A DNA stretch of 64,000 nucleotides, from positions 62,001 to 126,000 of the forward strand of contig CAWINK010000016.1 of the NCBI GenBank assembly GCA_963837445.1, written 5' to 3'. The position numbers were made by a program, and so were the translations under genes. The notes beneath the pieces were generated by a model. It saw only the letters and a program-made list of their open reading frames with translations, did no database searches and had not been told where the DNA came from. The stretch comes from JACVRW01 sp963837445 (lineage in GTDB: Bacteria > Actinomycetota > Thermoleophilia > Solirubrobacterales > Thermoleophilaceae). Positions 33,795 to 42,194 of the stretch are shown here, one piece after another (the stretch's first letter is position 1; each line of letters starts with the position of its first letter).

Positions 33795-34901
33795 ATGCTC
33801 ATCGTAGGTGACCAGGTCGGGACCTTTGGGGGCCAGGAGCGCGTCCTCGAATCGGTCCTCGAGCGGTATCCGGGCGCGGACGCACTGGCACTGGGCTTTC
33901 GCCGAGGCCGAGGCGACGAGGGCCGCCGCCTGCGCGGATCCGAGCGCGTGCGACGGTTGCGCATGGTGGGCACGCGGCGTTCGCTCCTGATGCCGCTGTA
34001 CGCGGGCCGCGTGGGGCTGGCTCGCTCAAGCCGCGCGGATGTGGTGCTCTCGCTCACCCAGGGAGGCTCGAGCGTCGGAGCGCGCACGCGCGACGCGACC
34101 CGCCACGTGGCCTACAGCTCGGGTCCACCCACGCTCTACGGCCAGAGTGAGCTCGCGCTCGCGGACGAGCGCCCTGTCCTGCGCCCGGCCGTGCGCGCGG
34201 CGCTGCCAGCGTTGCAGGCCTGCCATGCCCGACTCATGCGCCGTCCGGACCGGCTCATCGCGAACTCGCACTACTCCGCGCGCTACCTGGAGGCGGCGTA
34301 CGGCCTTGCATCGGAGGTGCTTCATCCGCCGGTGCGGACGCAGTTCTTCACACCCTCGCCGCGGGAGCGTCGGCACTGGCTGGTCGTCGGGCGTTTGACC
34401 TCTCAAAAACGCTTCGACGTCGTGGTCGCCGCCTTCGAGAAGCTCGACGCGCAACTTGTGGTGGCCGGCACGGGGGCGGGCCTCGACCGACTGCGTGCGG
34501 CCGCGTCCCCCAACGTGAGCTTCGTCGGGTTCGCCGATGACGCGTCGCTGCGCGAGCTCTACCGCTCGGCGTGGGGGCTCATCGTGCCCTCGCTCGAGAC
34601 GTTCGGACTCGTGATCGCGGAGGCTCTCGCCTGCGGCACGCCGGTGATCGCACAGCGTGCCGGCGGGGCCCTCGAAATGGTGGACGAAGGGGTGAACGGC
34701 GTTTTCCTGGAGAGCGTCGACTTTGGTGCGGTGATAAAGGCCGTGGAGGCCGTGGAGACACTCGCTCCGGATCCTCAGGCGTGCCGCGCCGCCGTCACGG
34801 GTTACTCGGAGGATTGCTTCCTGGAGCGGATGGACATCATCCTCGACGCCGAGCGAGCGCTCGCACATGCCGCGCAAGCCGTCGGCGCGCCTGCCGCCTA
34901 G
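33795..34901 (+). CDS. Family 4 glycosyltransferase
   Basis: 368 residues from ATG 33795 (MLIVGDQVGTFGGQERVLES); a GTG at 33774 is an alternative. The GT-B donor domain shows HWLVVGRLTSQKRFDVVVAA, VSFVGFADDASLRELYRSAW and ETFGLVIAEALACGTPVIAQ, the E-x7-E signature. FGGQERVLE near the start resembles the GG-x-E loop of GT4 acceptor domains. It shares the glycan locus with the divergent GT4 and overlaps the convergent GT2 gene by 65 bases at the 3' end. Confidence 0.88.
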   Translation: MLIVGDQVGTFGGQERVLESVLERYPGADALALGFRRGRGDEGRRLRGSERVRRLRMVGTRRSLLMPLYAGRVGLARSSRADVVLSLTQGGSSVGARTRDATRHVAYSSGPPTLYGQSELALADERPVLRPAVRAALPALQACHARLMRRPDRLIANSHYSARYLEAAYGLASEVLHPPVRTQFFTPSPRERRHWLVVGRLTSQKRFDVVVAAFEKLDAQLVVAGTGAGLDRLRAAASPNVSFVGFADDASLRELYRSAWGLIVPSLETFGLVIAEALACGTPVIAQRAGGALEMVDEGVNGVFLESVDFGAVIKAVEAVETLAPDPQACRAAVTGYSEDCFLERMDIILDAERALAHAAQAVGAPAA

Positions 34902-35594
34902 GACCCGGCGTGAGTGGGTGACGCAGCGTGAAAGCGAGCCACATTTTGAGTTCATCGCGCCTCGCCTTCTCGCGATCGAAGCTCAGACCGCGCTCCGGGG
35001 TGGGCCAGCTGTAGGTGGCGAGCGGACGGTGCACGTAGTCGAAGCGCCAACCCGCGCGGGCGAGTTTCAGGTAGAGGTGGTAGTCCCCGGCCATGAGCAG
35101 CCACTCGGCATAGCCGCCGACTGAGAGGACGGCCTCGCGACGCATGGTCGGGGTTGCGGAGGGGATCCCGCACGAGTCGCACATCCGTGGAAAGCGGAAG
35201 ACCGGATGAGCCCGGGTATCGGTAATCGCGATGTCCCGCCCATCCGGATGGAAGCGGATGCCGACGTTCGCATACACGAGGCCGACGCGCGGGTCATCGA
35301 ACCGGGGCAGGACCGACTCGAGGTACTCCGGATGCCAGATGTCGTCGGCGTCGAGCTGCGAGACGAAGGGCGTCCGTGCGAGGCGGAGCGCCGTGTTGCG
35401 TGCCGCGCTGGGGCCCGCCTTCCCCTCGTGGCGAACAACCCGCAGCCGCGGGTCGTCAATCCCGCGGAGCGCCTCCGCGATCGGCGGCGAAGAGCGATCG
35501 TCCACCACGATCAGCTCGAGTGCGGAAGCGTCTGTGCGAGAACGCTCTCGACGCTCTCGCGCACCGTCGCGTGCGAATCGCGGGCCGCCATCAT
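34837..35594 (-). CDS. Family 2 glycosyltransferase (apparent frameshift near 35525)
   Basis: The N-terminal strand (HTTVMMAARDSHATVRESVE) starts at ATG 35594 in one frame, while LELIVVDDRSSPPIAEALRG and the rest follow in another. A small indel near 35525 restores a protein of about 253 residues. DADDIWHPEYLESVL is the metal-binding block, and SATPTMRREAVLSVGGYAEW aligns with the two other GT2 proteins of this window. Third GT2 paralogue of the region. tRNA-Glu lies 72 bases upstream on the same strand. Confidence 0.75.
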
Positions 35595-35666
35595 GACGGT
35601 GGTGTGCGGGCGCGCAGGGCGACAGGGCGATGTGCCAGATGTGGAAGGGGGAGCCGGCTCCGGCAG

Positions 35667-35739
35667 TACCGCCACGGGGATTCGAACCCCGGTTTCCGCC
35701 GTGAGAGGGCGGCGTCCTAGTCCCCTAGACGATGGCGGC
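35667..35739 (-). tRNA. tRNA-Glu (anticodon CTC)
   Basis: On the minus strand, acceptor GCCGCCA pairs with TGGCGGT (one G-T wobble at the first pair), discriminator A. The anticodon stem CCGCC/GGCGG encloses CTCTCAC, giving CTC. The T-arm is CGGGGTTCGAATCCCCG. CCA is not encoded. Confidence 0.95.
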
Positions 35740-35802
35740 GCGTAGCGGCGAGCGATTCTAGCGGCCGCTGGTGGGCTCTGCGGGCGGTGGGATATGCTGC
35801 CG

Positions 35803-35965
35803 CGTTCAACGGCCGGTGGTCGAGGGAAGTCCGGTGTAAAGCCGGCGCGGTCCCGCCACTGTGAACGGGCGCTGATGCGTCGCATGTAGCCACTGGGGAG
35901 CCACTGCTCTCCGGGAAGGCGCGGCGCGGAGCCCGAAGCCAGGAGACCTGACTCCGGCCGAAGCC
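35803..35965 (+). promoter_or_regulatory. Cobalamin (AdoCbl) riboswitch
   Basis: The conserved core is recognisable in order: GGGAAGTCCGGTGTAAAGCC (about 35824-35843), the GCGGTCCCGCCACTGTGA segment ending near 35863, and the B12 box AAGCCAGGAGACCTG (about 35936-35950). Spacing and order match the class that binds adenosylcobalamin and represses B12 uptake or synthesis genes. The first gene starts 30 bases after it, with a GAGGAAGG ribosome-binding site. Confidence 0.95.
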
Positions 35966-35994
35966 CATACGACCCTCGAGGAAGGGGTGGCTCC

Positions 35995-37417
35995 ATGACC
36001 TATCGCTTCCGCCGACAGCGCTCTCCCTGGCGCTGGTCCTGCCCGCGCTGGTCGCGGCTCCCGCCGCGCATGCGTTCCCGTGACCGTGAACCTCCGCGTG
36101 GAGGGCCCGACCCAGACGATCTTCGACGGACCCGTCACCACCGACGCTCACGAGTGACCACGCCGACCGGCGGCACGCACACCTGCGACGGCACGAACGG
36201 CGCCGCCTAGCCGGAGCCGGGCCCGACCGCAACGGGCGCGCTCGACGACGCGCGCCAAGCTCGCCGGCTTCACCTGGGACGGCCGTACGGAATTCGGGTT
36301 CAACGACTACTCCTTCGAGCGCGTGGCCGACGCAGATCGATCCGAACAGCGCAGTACTGGTCGCTCTTCCTCAACCACGGCTTCTCGCCAACCGGCGGCT
36401 GCACGAAGCAGGTCAGCAGGGCGACGAGGTGCTCTGTCGTCTATCGACGTTCTCGGTGAGCATCGCCGCTGAAGCTCCGGGCCCGGCACGGCCACCACCG
36501 GCCAGCCGTCCACGTCAAGGTGGCCGACGGCTCGAACGGCGACCCGCGGCCGGCGCGACCGTCGGCGGCGCCACCACCGGCGCCGCCGGACGGCGCCGAC
36601 GCTCAGTTCGCCGTACGCGGGCATCTATCGCCTCAAGGCCGAGAAGCGCCGACGCGGTCCGCTCCAACACGCTCGTGCTGTGCGTCGACCCGCCCGGTGC
36701 GGCGCCCTGCAGTTCGACCGACAACACGGCGCCGGTCTCGAGTCCGCTTCGGCGCGCCGAGCCGACTGCCCGGCCGGCGGCTCGCCAGCCGCGACGGGCG
36801 CTCGCGCACGATGCTCGTGTCCTGGCGGCGCCAGGACGGCGCCGGCAGCGGCGTGTCGCACTACACGGTCGAGGTGAGCGAGCGTGGCCGACGGTGCGGG
36901 CGCGAGCCAGGCCGAGCCCGAGTGGAGGACGCTGCGTCGACAAGGAGCCGAGGCACGGGCTCCACTTCCGCGGCGAGTCCGGCGACGCCTACCGGTTCCG
37001 GATCACCGCGACCGACCGCGCGCTGAACTCGGCCGACATCGTCGACCGACCCGGTGGTGATCCCGGTGGACGACCGCGACCGCGGCCTCCTGCACCTCTC
37101 GCGCGGCTGGAAGCGCACGCGGGCGAATAACGCGTGGGGCCGCACCGTCGTGCGCGCGAGCAGGCCGGCGCGACCGGCGCGCATGCGCTTCCGCGGCACG
37201 CAGGTCGCGCTGATCGGCCGCAAGCTCGCCAAGGGCGGCACGGCTGCGCGTGACGGTCGACGGCAAGAGCCGGACGCTGCGCGCTGCGCGGCCGCACCGG
37301 TCACCGCGAGCGTGCTCTGGGTGAGCGGGAAGCTCGCGGCCGGCGCGCACACGCTGCGCCTGCGCTCGCTGGGCGGCGGGCCGGTGGAGCTCGACGCGGT
37401 GGCGCCGCTCGCCATGA
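35995..37417 (+). CDS. Secreted DUF4430-like protein with FN3-type C-terminus (frameshifted)
   Basis: First gene under the riboswitch, from ATG 35995. Reading across frames gives a signal peptide (ALSLALVLPALVAAPAAHA), a beta strand VTVNLRVEGPTQTIFDGP, GFTWDGRTEFGFNDYSFER, then YWSLFLNHGFSPTGGC and GDEVLC, the pattern of DUF4430-type domains. Further on come an Ig-like strand set (GIYRLKAEKADAVRSNTL), an FN3-like block (VSHYTVEVSE, RFRITATDRALNSADIV) and a terminal sandwich (HTLRLRSLGGGPVELDAV). At least six frame changes interrupt it; no single frame is open. The end is placed at an ATGA overlap with the next gene. Probable role: extracytoplasmic cobalamin or corrinoid binding, by inference from fold and riboswitch. 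Confidence 0.65.
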
Positions 37418-38128
37418 GCGGCGCGCGGCGCTGATCTCGGCGGCCTGGCGGCGCTGGCTCTGGCCGCGCCGCCGGCCGCCGGCGCGGCCGCTCCGAAGGT
37501 CGAGCAGCTGGTGGTGTTCCGCGACGGCGAGCGCGTCAGAAGACGGTGGCCACCGCGGCGACGCAAGCGTGACCGTCGGCCGGCCGGCGCTGCGCGGCCG
37601 GCGACGGCACCGCGCTGGCCGCGCTCGTGCGCAGCGAGGCCGGGCGCGCTGCGGCTGCGCGACTTCGGCTCCTGCTCGACGCGCGCCGCGCGACGGCGGC
37701 CGGCCTGTTCGTGACCGGCGATCGCGCGCGCGACCGCAACCGCGGGCAGCGCGGCTGGGTCTACAAGGTCGGCCACCGCGCCGCCACCGCCGGCGCCGGC
37801 GACACGGGCGGTCCGTTCGGCCGCGGGCGGCTGCGCGCGGGCAGCGCGTCACCTGGTTCTACTGCCTGCGCGCGGCCGACTGCCAGCGCACGCTCGGGCT
37901 GACGGCCTCGGTGTGCCGGGGCGGGGTCGCCGCGGAGGTGCGCGGCTACGACGACGCGGGCGAGGGCGTCCCGATCGCGGGGCGCGACGGTCACGGCCGC
38001 CGGCGTGAGCGGCGTGACCGACGCGGAGGGACGCGTGCAGCTGGACGCTGCGCCCCGGCTTTCAGCGGCTCGTCGCACGCAAGGATGGGCTCGTGCGCTC
38101 GTTCACCGAGCGGGTCGAGGTGCCGTGA
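37414..38128 (+). CDS. Secreted DUF4430-like protein (frameshifted)
   Basis: Starts at ATG 37414 (MSGARR, then LISAALAALALAAPPAAGAA after one frame change) with a signal peptide. The domain core RGWVYKVGHRAATAGAG, GPFGRGRLRAGQRVTWFYC is the DUF4430 pattern (G-W-Y-K-V-G, then a GQ-x-V-x-W-F turn). A C-terminal strand-rich segment (VPIAGATVTAAGVSGVTD, FTERVEVP) looks like a carboxypeptidase-regulatory-type sandwich. About 235 residues if repaired. The stop TGA (38126-38128) overlaps the next GTG start. Likely works with its two DUF4430 neighbours outside the membrane. Confidence 0.65.
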
Positions 38129-39076
38129 GCCGTGCCCGCGCCCTACTTGCAGCCCTCCTGGTCGCCGCACTCGCGCCGGCGGCCGCGGGCTGCGGCTTCG
38201 GGCGAGGGGGACGAGCGTCCAGGCGGCGGCGCGACGCTGCGGGTCACGCGCGACTTCGGCCACAGGGAGCTGGGCTCGGTCGAGCTCGACAGCGTCCGCG
38301 AGGGCCAGACCGTGATGCGCATGCTGCGCTCGGACTTCGACGTGACGACCCGCTTCGGCGGCCGCTTCGTGCAGTCGATCGACGGCATCGAGGGCCAGGG
38401 CGCGGGCGGGCAGGTGGACTGGTTCTACTGGGTGAACGGGCTCGAGGCCGACAAGGGCGCGGCCGAGTGGGAGGTCTCTGCCCGGCGACCGCGTCCAGTG
38501 GGACCACCGCGACTGGAGCGCCGACCATGCGCATCCCGGCGATCGTCGGCGCCTACCCCGAGCCGTTCGCCAACGGCCTCGAGGGCAAGCGGCGGCCCGG
38601 TGCGGGTGGAGTGCGAGCGAGGCGGGCTCATCCGCCTGCACCGATGCGCGCGAGCGGCTCAACGACGAGGGCGTGTCCACGTCGGGGGCGTCGCTCGGCG
38701 CGCCGGGCACCGAGGCCGTGACGCGGCTCGTGGTGGCACGCTGGCCGGCGGCCCGCATCGTGCGCGGCGCGTCCGGGCTCGAGGACGGGCCCGAGGCCAC
38801 CGGCGTGTTCGCCCGCTTCACGAGCGACGGAAGGACGCTCGAGCTGCTCGACGAGGAGGGCGAGACGGCGCGGCGCGTGCGGCGTGGCGACGGCGTGGGG
38901 CTCGTGCTCGCCATGCAGCCGCGCGCCGAGGAGCTGGTCTGGATCGTGACCGGCCCTCGACGACGAGGGCCTGGCGGCCGGCGTGCGCGCGCTCGACGAG
39001 CGCAAGCTGCGCGACGCCTTCGCGGTCGCCGTGACCGGCGACAGGGTGGAGAAGCTGCCGCTGGTGGCGCCGATGA
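38125..39076 (+). CDS. DUF4430 lipoprotein (frameshifted)
   Basis: From GTG 38125: a lipoprotein signal (ALLAALLVAALAPAAAGC) with lipobox AAGC, then the clearest DUF4430 domain of the three: VMRMLRSDFDVTTRFGGRFV, VDWFYWVNGLEADKGAAEW, GDRVQWDHRDWSA, and MRIPAIVGAYPEPFANGLEG. Three frame changes occur (near 38204, 38477 and 38520). The C-terminal part (LVVARWPAARIVRG, TLELLDEEGE) forms another small domain. About 315 residues. Tethered to the outer face of the membrane, it is the best candidate for a substrate-receiving component beside the ECF transporter. It ends at ATGA with the next gene. Confidence 0.72.
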
Positions 39077-39957
39077 GCCTGATCCCCGTCTACCGCAGCC
39101 GCCCGAGCGCGCTGCACACGGCGCGCGCCGGCGCCGGCGCGGCCTACTGCGGCGCCCTGGCGCTCGCCGGCGCGCTCTTCCTGCACCCGCTCGTGCTGGC
39201 GGCGGCGCTCGCGGCGATCGTGCTCGCCGGGGTCGCCGCCGGCGTGGGGCGCGAGATCGGCCGCGTCGCTGCGCTTCGCGCTGCCGTTCGCGCTGCTGAT
39301 CACGCTGATCAACCCGCTCGTGTATCCCGAGGGCGACACCCTGCTGTTCCGCGGCGGCGAGGTCCTCGGCCGGCGGATCGACATCACGCTCGAGGCGACG
39401 GCCGCGGGCGCCCTGAGCGGCATGCGCGTGATCGTGATCGTGATGGCGTTCGGCCTGCTGTCCGCGGCCGTCGACCCGGACGAGCTGCTGCGCATGTTCC
39501 GGCGCGTGTCGTACCGCTCGGCGCTCACCGCGACGCTCGCCACGCGGCTCGTGCCGGTGCTGGCCCGCGACGCCGCGCGCATGGGCGACGCCGCACGCTG
39601 CCGCCCGCACCCGCCCGGCCGGCTCGCGGTGGCGCGGGCGGCGCTGTCGGGCGCGCTCGACCGCGCGGTGGACGTCGCGGCCGCGCTCGAGGTGCGCGGC
39701 TACTCGCTCGGCGGCCGCACGGCGCGCCGCCGGCAGCCGTGGTCGCGCCACGACTGGCGCGTGGGCGGCGCGGCCGCTGCGATCGCGGTCGCCGCCGTGG
39801 CGGGAGCGATCGCCGGGCTGGGCTCGGTGGAGGCCTACCCGCCGCTCCAGATCGAGACCGGGCCGCCGGAGCTCGCGCTGAGCGCGCGGCGTGGTGCTGC
39901 TCGCCGCTCGCGCCGTTCGCCGGGCGCGCGGCGCGGATGGGGGTGGCCCATGCCTGA
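39073..39957 (+). CDS. ECF transporter transmembrane (T) component
   Basis: From ATG 39073, about 295 residues. Helices include GAAYCGALALAGALFLHPLV and IVIVMAFGLLSAAVDPDELL. The coupling motif region reads DVAAALEVRGYSLGGRT, matching the A-x-R-x-(Y) cytoplasmic helix of EcfT that contacts the ATPases. Frame changes near 39268 and 39888 are needed. It forms the scaffold linking the S component to the two ATPases. Start and end overlap neighbours (ATGA at the start, 8 bases at the end). Confidence 0.8.
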   Translation: MSLIPVYRSRPSALHTARAGAGAAYCGALALAGALFLHPLVLAAALAAIVLAGVAAGVGREIGRVAALRAAVRAADHADQPARVSRGRHPAVPRRRGPRPADRHHARGDGRGRPERHARDRDRDGVRPAVRGRRPGRAAAHVPARVVPLGAHRDARHAARAGAGPRRRAHGRRRTLPPAPARPARGGAGGAVGRARPRGGRRGRARGARLLARRPHGAPPAAVVAPRLARGRRGRCDRGRRRGGSDRRAGLGGGLPAAPDRDRAAGARAERAAWCCSPLAPFAGRAARMGVAHA

Positions 39958-40811
39958 GCCGCTCGTCGTGGCCGAGCGCTTCAGCTACCGCTATCCGGAG
40001 GCGACGAGGCCGTCGCTGCGCGACGCTGACGCTCGAGCTCGAGCCCGGGCACGTTCACCGTGCTGGCGGGGGTGTCCGGCTCGGGCAAGTCGACGCTGCT
40101 GCGCGCGCTCTGCGGGCTCGTGCCGCACTTCCACGGCGGCGAGGCGACCGGCGAGCTGCAGCGTGGGCGGCCTCGACGTGCGCGACCACGGGCCCGGGCG
40201 AGCTGGCCGCGGTCTGCGGCACGGTCTTCCAGGAGCCGGAGACGCAGGTGGTGATGGGCGGCGTCCGCGCCGAGCTGGAGCTGCCGCTGGAGCACCGCGG
40301 CGAGCCGGCCGCGACCGTGGCGCGCGCGGTGGAGGAGACGGCGCTCGGCCTCGGCGTGGCGCACCTGCTCGAGCGCCGCACGGACACGCTCTCCGGCGGC
40401 GAGCTCCAGCGCGTGGCGATCGCCGCGGCGATGGTGCACGACCCCGCGCTGCTGCGTGCTCGACGAGCCGACCTCGCAGCTCGACCCGGTGGCGGGCGAC
40501 GAGCTGGTCTGGCTGCTGCGGCGCCTGAACGAGGACTGGGGCACCGCGGTGGTGGTGGCCGAGCACCGGCTGGAGCGCTGCCTGCCGGCCGCGGACCGCG
40601 TGATCGCGATGGTGGACGGCGCGGTCGCGTGCGACGCGGCGCCGGGCGAGTTCCTCGACGTGGGCGGTGCAGCGCGGCGCCGGCGCTCGCGACGCCGGCG
40701 GCGCGGCTGTTCTCGCTCGCCGGGCTGCAGGCCCGCTGCCGGCATCGGTGAAGGAGGCCCACGCCGCGCTGCGCGCCGCCGGACCGCCCGGCCGACGACT
40801 CCATCGCGTGA
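39950..40811 (+). CDS. ECF transporter ATPase A1 (frameshifted)
   Basis: From ATG 39950. Pieces in successive frames spell one ABC ATPase: FSYRYPEATRPSLRD, Walker A GVSGSGKSTLLRALCG, Q-loop VFQEPETQVVMGGVR, signature DTLSGGELQRVAIAAAM, Walker B with D-loop VLDEPTSQLDPVAGDE, and switch His VVVAEHRLERCL. Frame changes fall near 40022, 40055, 40150-40200, 40455, 40665 and 40735; each I resolved equals an extra base. FQEPETQ is the Q-loop form seen in ECF ATPases. It powers uptake with A2. Confidence 0.82.
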
Positions 40812-41599
40812 CCGCCGATACGCGCGGCAAAGGCAGACCAAGCGGGCGCCGCGCGCTGGCGCGCCGCTTCCGTCACCGCAAGAGCGGCTCGGCCCCGGCG
40901 CTCGCGCTGAAGGACCTCTGGTTCGAGCTCGAGGACGGGCCGGCCGATCCTGCGCGGCATCGAGCTCGAGCTCCAGCCCGGCGAGCGCGTGGCGCTGATG
41001 GGCCGCAACGGCGCGGGCAAGAGCACGCTGCTGCGGCTCGCCAAGGGCCTCGCCGAGCCCACGCGCGGGCGCGTGGAGCGCGCGGGCGAGGTGGCGCTGC
41101 TGCTCCAGAACCCGGGCGACTACCTCGTGCACGACCACGCGGTCGACGACGCCGGGCGTGGCGGGCGTGGCGAGCGCCGGCCTGGCCGGCCGCGAGGCGG
41201 CCAACCCGCGCGACCTCTCGGGCGGCGAGCGCCAGCGGCTCGCGCTCGAGGTGGTGCTCGCCGGCGAGCCCGCCGCGGTGGTGCTGCTCGACGAGCCCAC
41301 GCGCGGGATGGACCGCATCCACAAGGACGCGCTCGCGGCACGCACCCGCGGAGCTCGCCGCGGGCGGGAGCGGCGGTGATGGTGGCCACCCACGACACCG
41401 AGTTCGCCGCCGCGCTCGCCGATCGCGTCGTGCTGCTCGGCCAGGGCGTGGTGATCGCGGACGGCTCGCCGCACGAGGTGCTGGCCGGCGGCTGGCACTT
41501 CTCGACCGAGGTCGCGCGGGTGACCGGCGGGGCCGCGCTGCTGCCGGAGCGAGGGCGCGCGAGCTGCTGGCGAGCCAGCGGGTGGAGGTGGCGCCATGA
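40808..41599 (+). CDS. ECF transporter ATPase A2 (frameshifted)
   Basis: From GTG 40808 (GTGA overlap). A basic N-terminal tail leads to LALKDLWFELEDG, Walker A MGRNGAGKSTLLRLAKGL, Q-loop LLLQNPGDYLVHDHAV, signature NPRDLSGGERQRLALEVV, Walker B VVLLDEPTRGMDRIHKDA and switch His MVATHDTEFAAAL. Frame changes near 40940, 41150, 41340 and 41550. Because A1 and A2 are read in the same direction with a 4-base overlap and several indels, a tandem single polypeptide cannot be fully excluded. Confidence 0.82.
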   Translation: MTADTRGKGRPSGRRALARRFRHRKSGSAPALALKDLWFELEDGPADPARHRARAPARRARGADGPQRRGQEHAAAARQGPRRAHARARGARGRGGAAAPEPGRLPRARPRGRRRRAWRAWRAPAWPAARRPTRATSRAASASGSRSRWCSPASPPRWCCSTSPRAGWTASTRTRSRHAPAELAAGGSGGDGGHPRHRVRRRARRSRRAARPGRGDRGRLAARGAGRRLALLDRGRAGDRRGRAAAGARARELLASQRVEVAP

Positions 41600-42194
41600 G
41601 CTGGCAGCTGGCCTCACTTGCCCTGCTCGCGTTCGCGCTCGCGGTCGGCTTCGCCTGGTACGAGCGCGAGGAGCCGCCCGCGCGCGTGCTGGCGCTCGTG
41701 GCCGCGCTGGCCGCGCTCGCGGTGGTCGGACGGCTCGCCTTCGCGGCCATCCCCAACGTGAAGCCCACCACCGACATCGTGCTCTTCGCCGGCTACGCGC
41801 TCGGCGCGATCCCCGGCTTCGCCGTGGGCGCGGTGACCGCGATCGTCTCGAACATCTTCCTCTCCCAGGGCCCCTGGACGCGTGTGGCAGATGGCCGGCT
41901 GGGGAGCGGTGGGCGTGGGCGGCGCGCGTGCTCGCGCAGCGTGCTTCGCGGCCGCGAGCCGAACCGGTTCGTGCTGGCAGCGCGTGTGCGGGCTGGCCGG
42001 GTCTGCTGTTCGGTGCCTGGATGGACATCTACCAGTGGACCCTCGCCGCGCGGCAGGACCTCGACACCTACCTGGCGGTGGCGGGCACCTCGCTGCCCTA
42101 CAACGTCGCCCACGCGGTCGGAAACGTGGTGTTCTGCCTCCTGATCGGCCCGGCGTTCCTGCGCGCGCTCGCCCGCTACCGGCGCCGGCTCGAG
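41596..42194 (+). CDS. ECF transporter S component, probable cobalamin specificity (frameshifted)
   Basis: From ATG 41596 (ATGA overlap). Six or so helices: WQLASLALLAFALAVGFAWY, RVLALVAALAALAVVGRLAF, then the substrate-binding loop region IPNVKPTTDIVLFAGYALGA and SNIFLSQGPWT-x-WQMAGWG. The PNVxP and GPWTPWQM motifs are what I associate with cobalamin-type S components (CbrT-like). LLFGAWMDIYQWTLAARQDL follows. Frame changes occur near 41880, 41925 and 41985-42000. No stop is visible between this domain and the next repeat protein, so the end at 42194 is only the base before a plausible GTG start; a fusion is possible. Confidence 0.72.
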
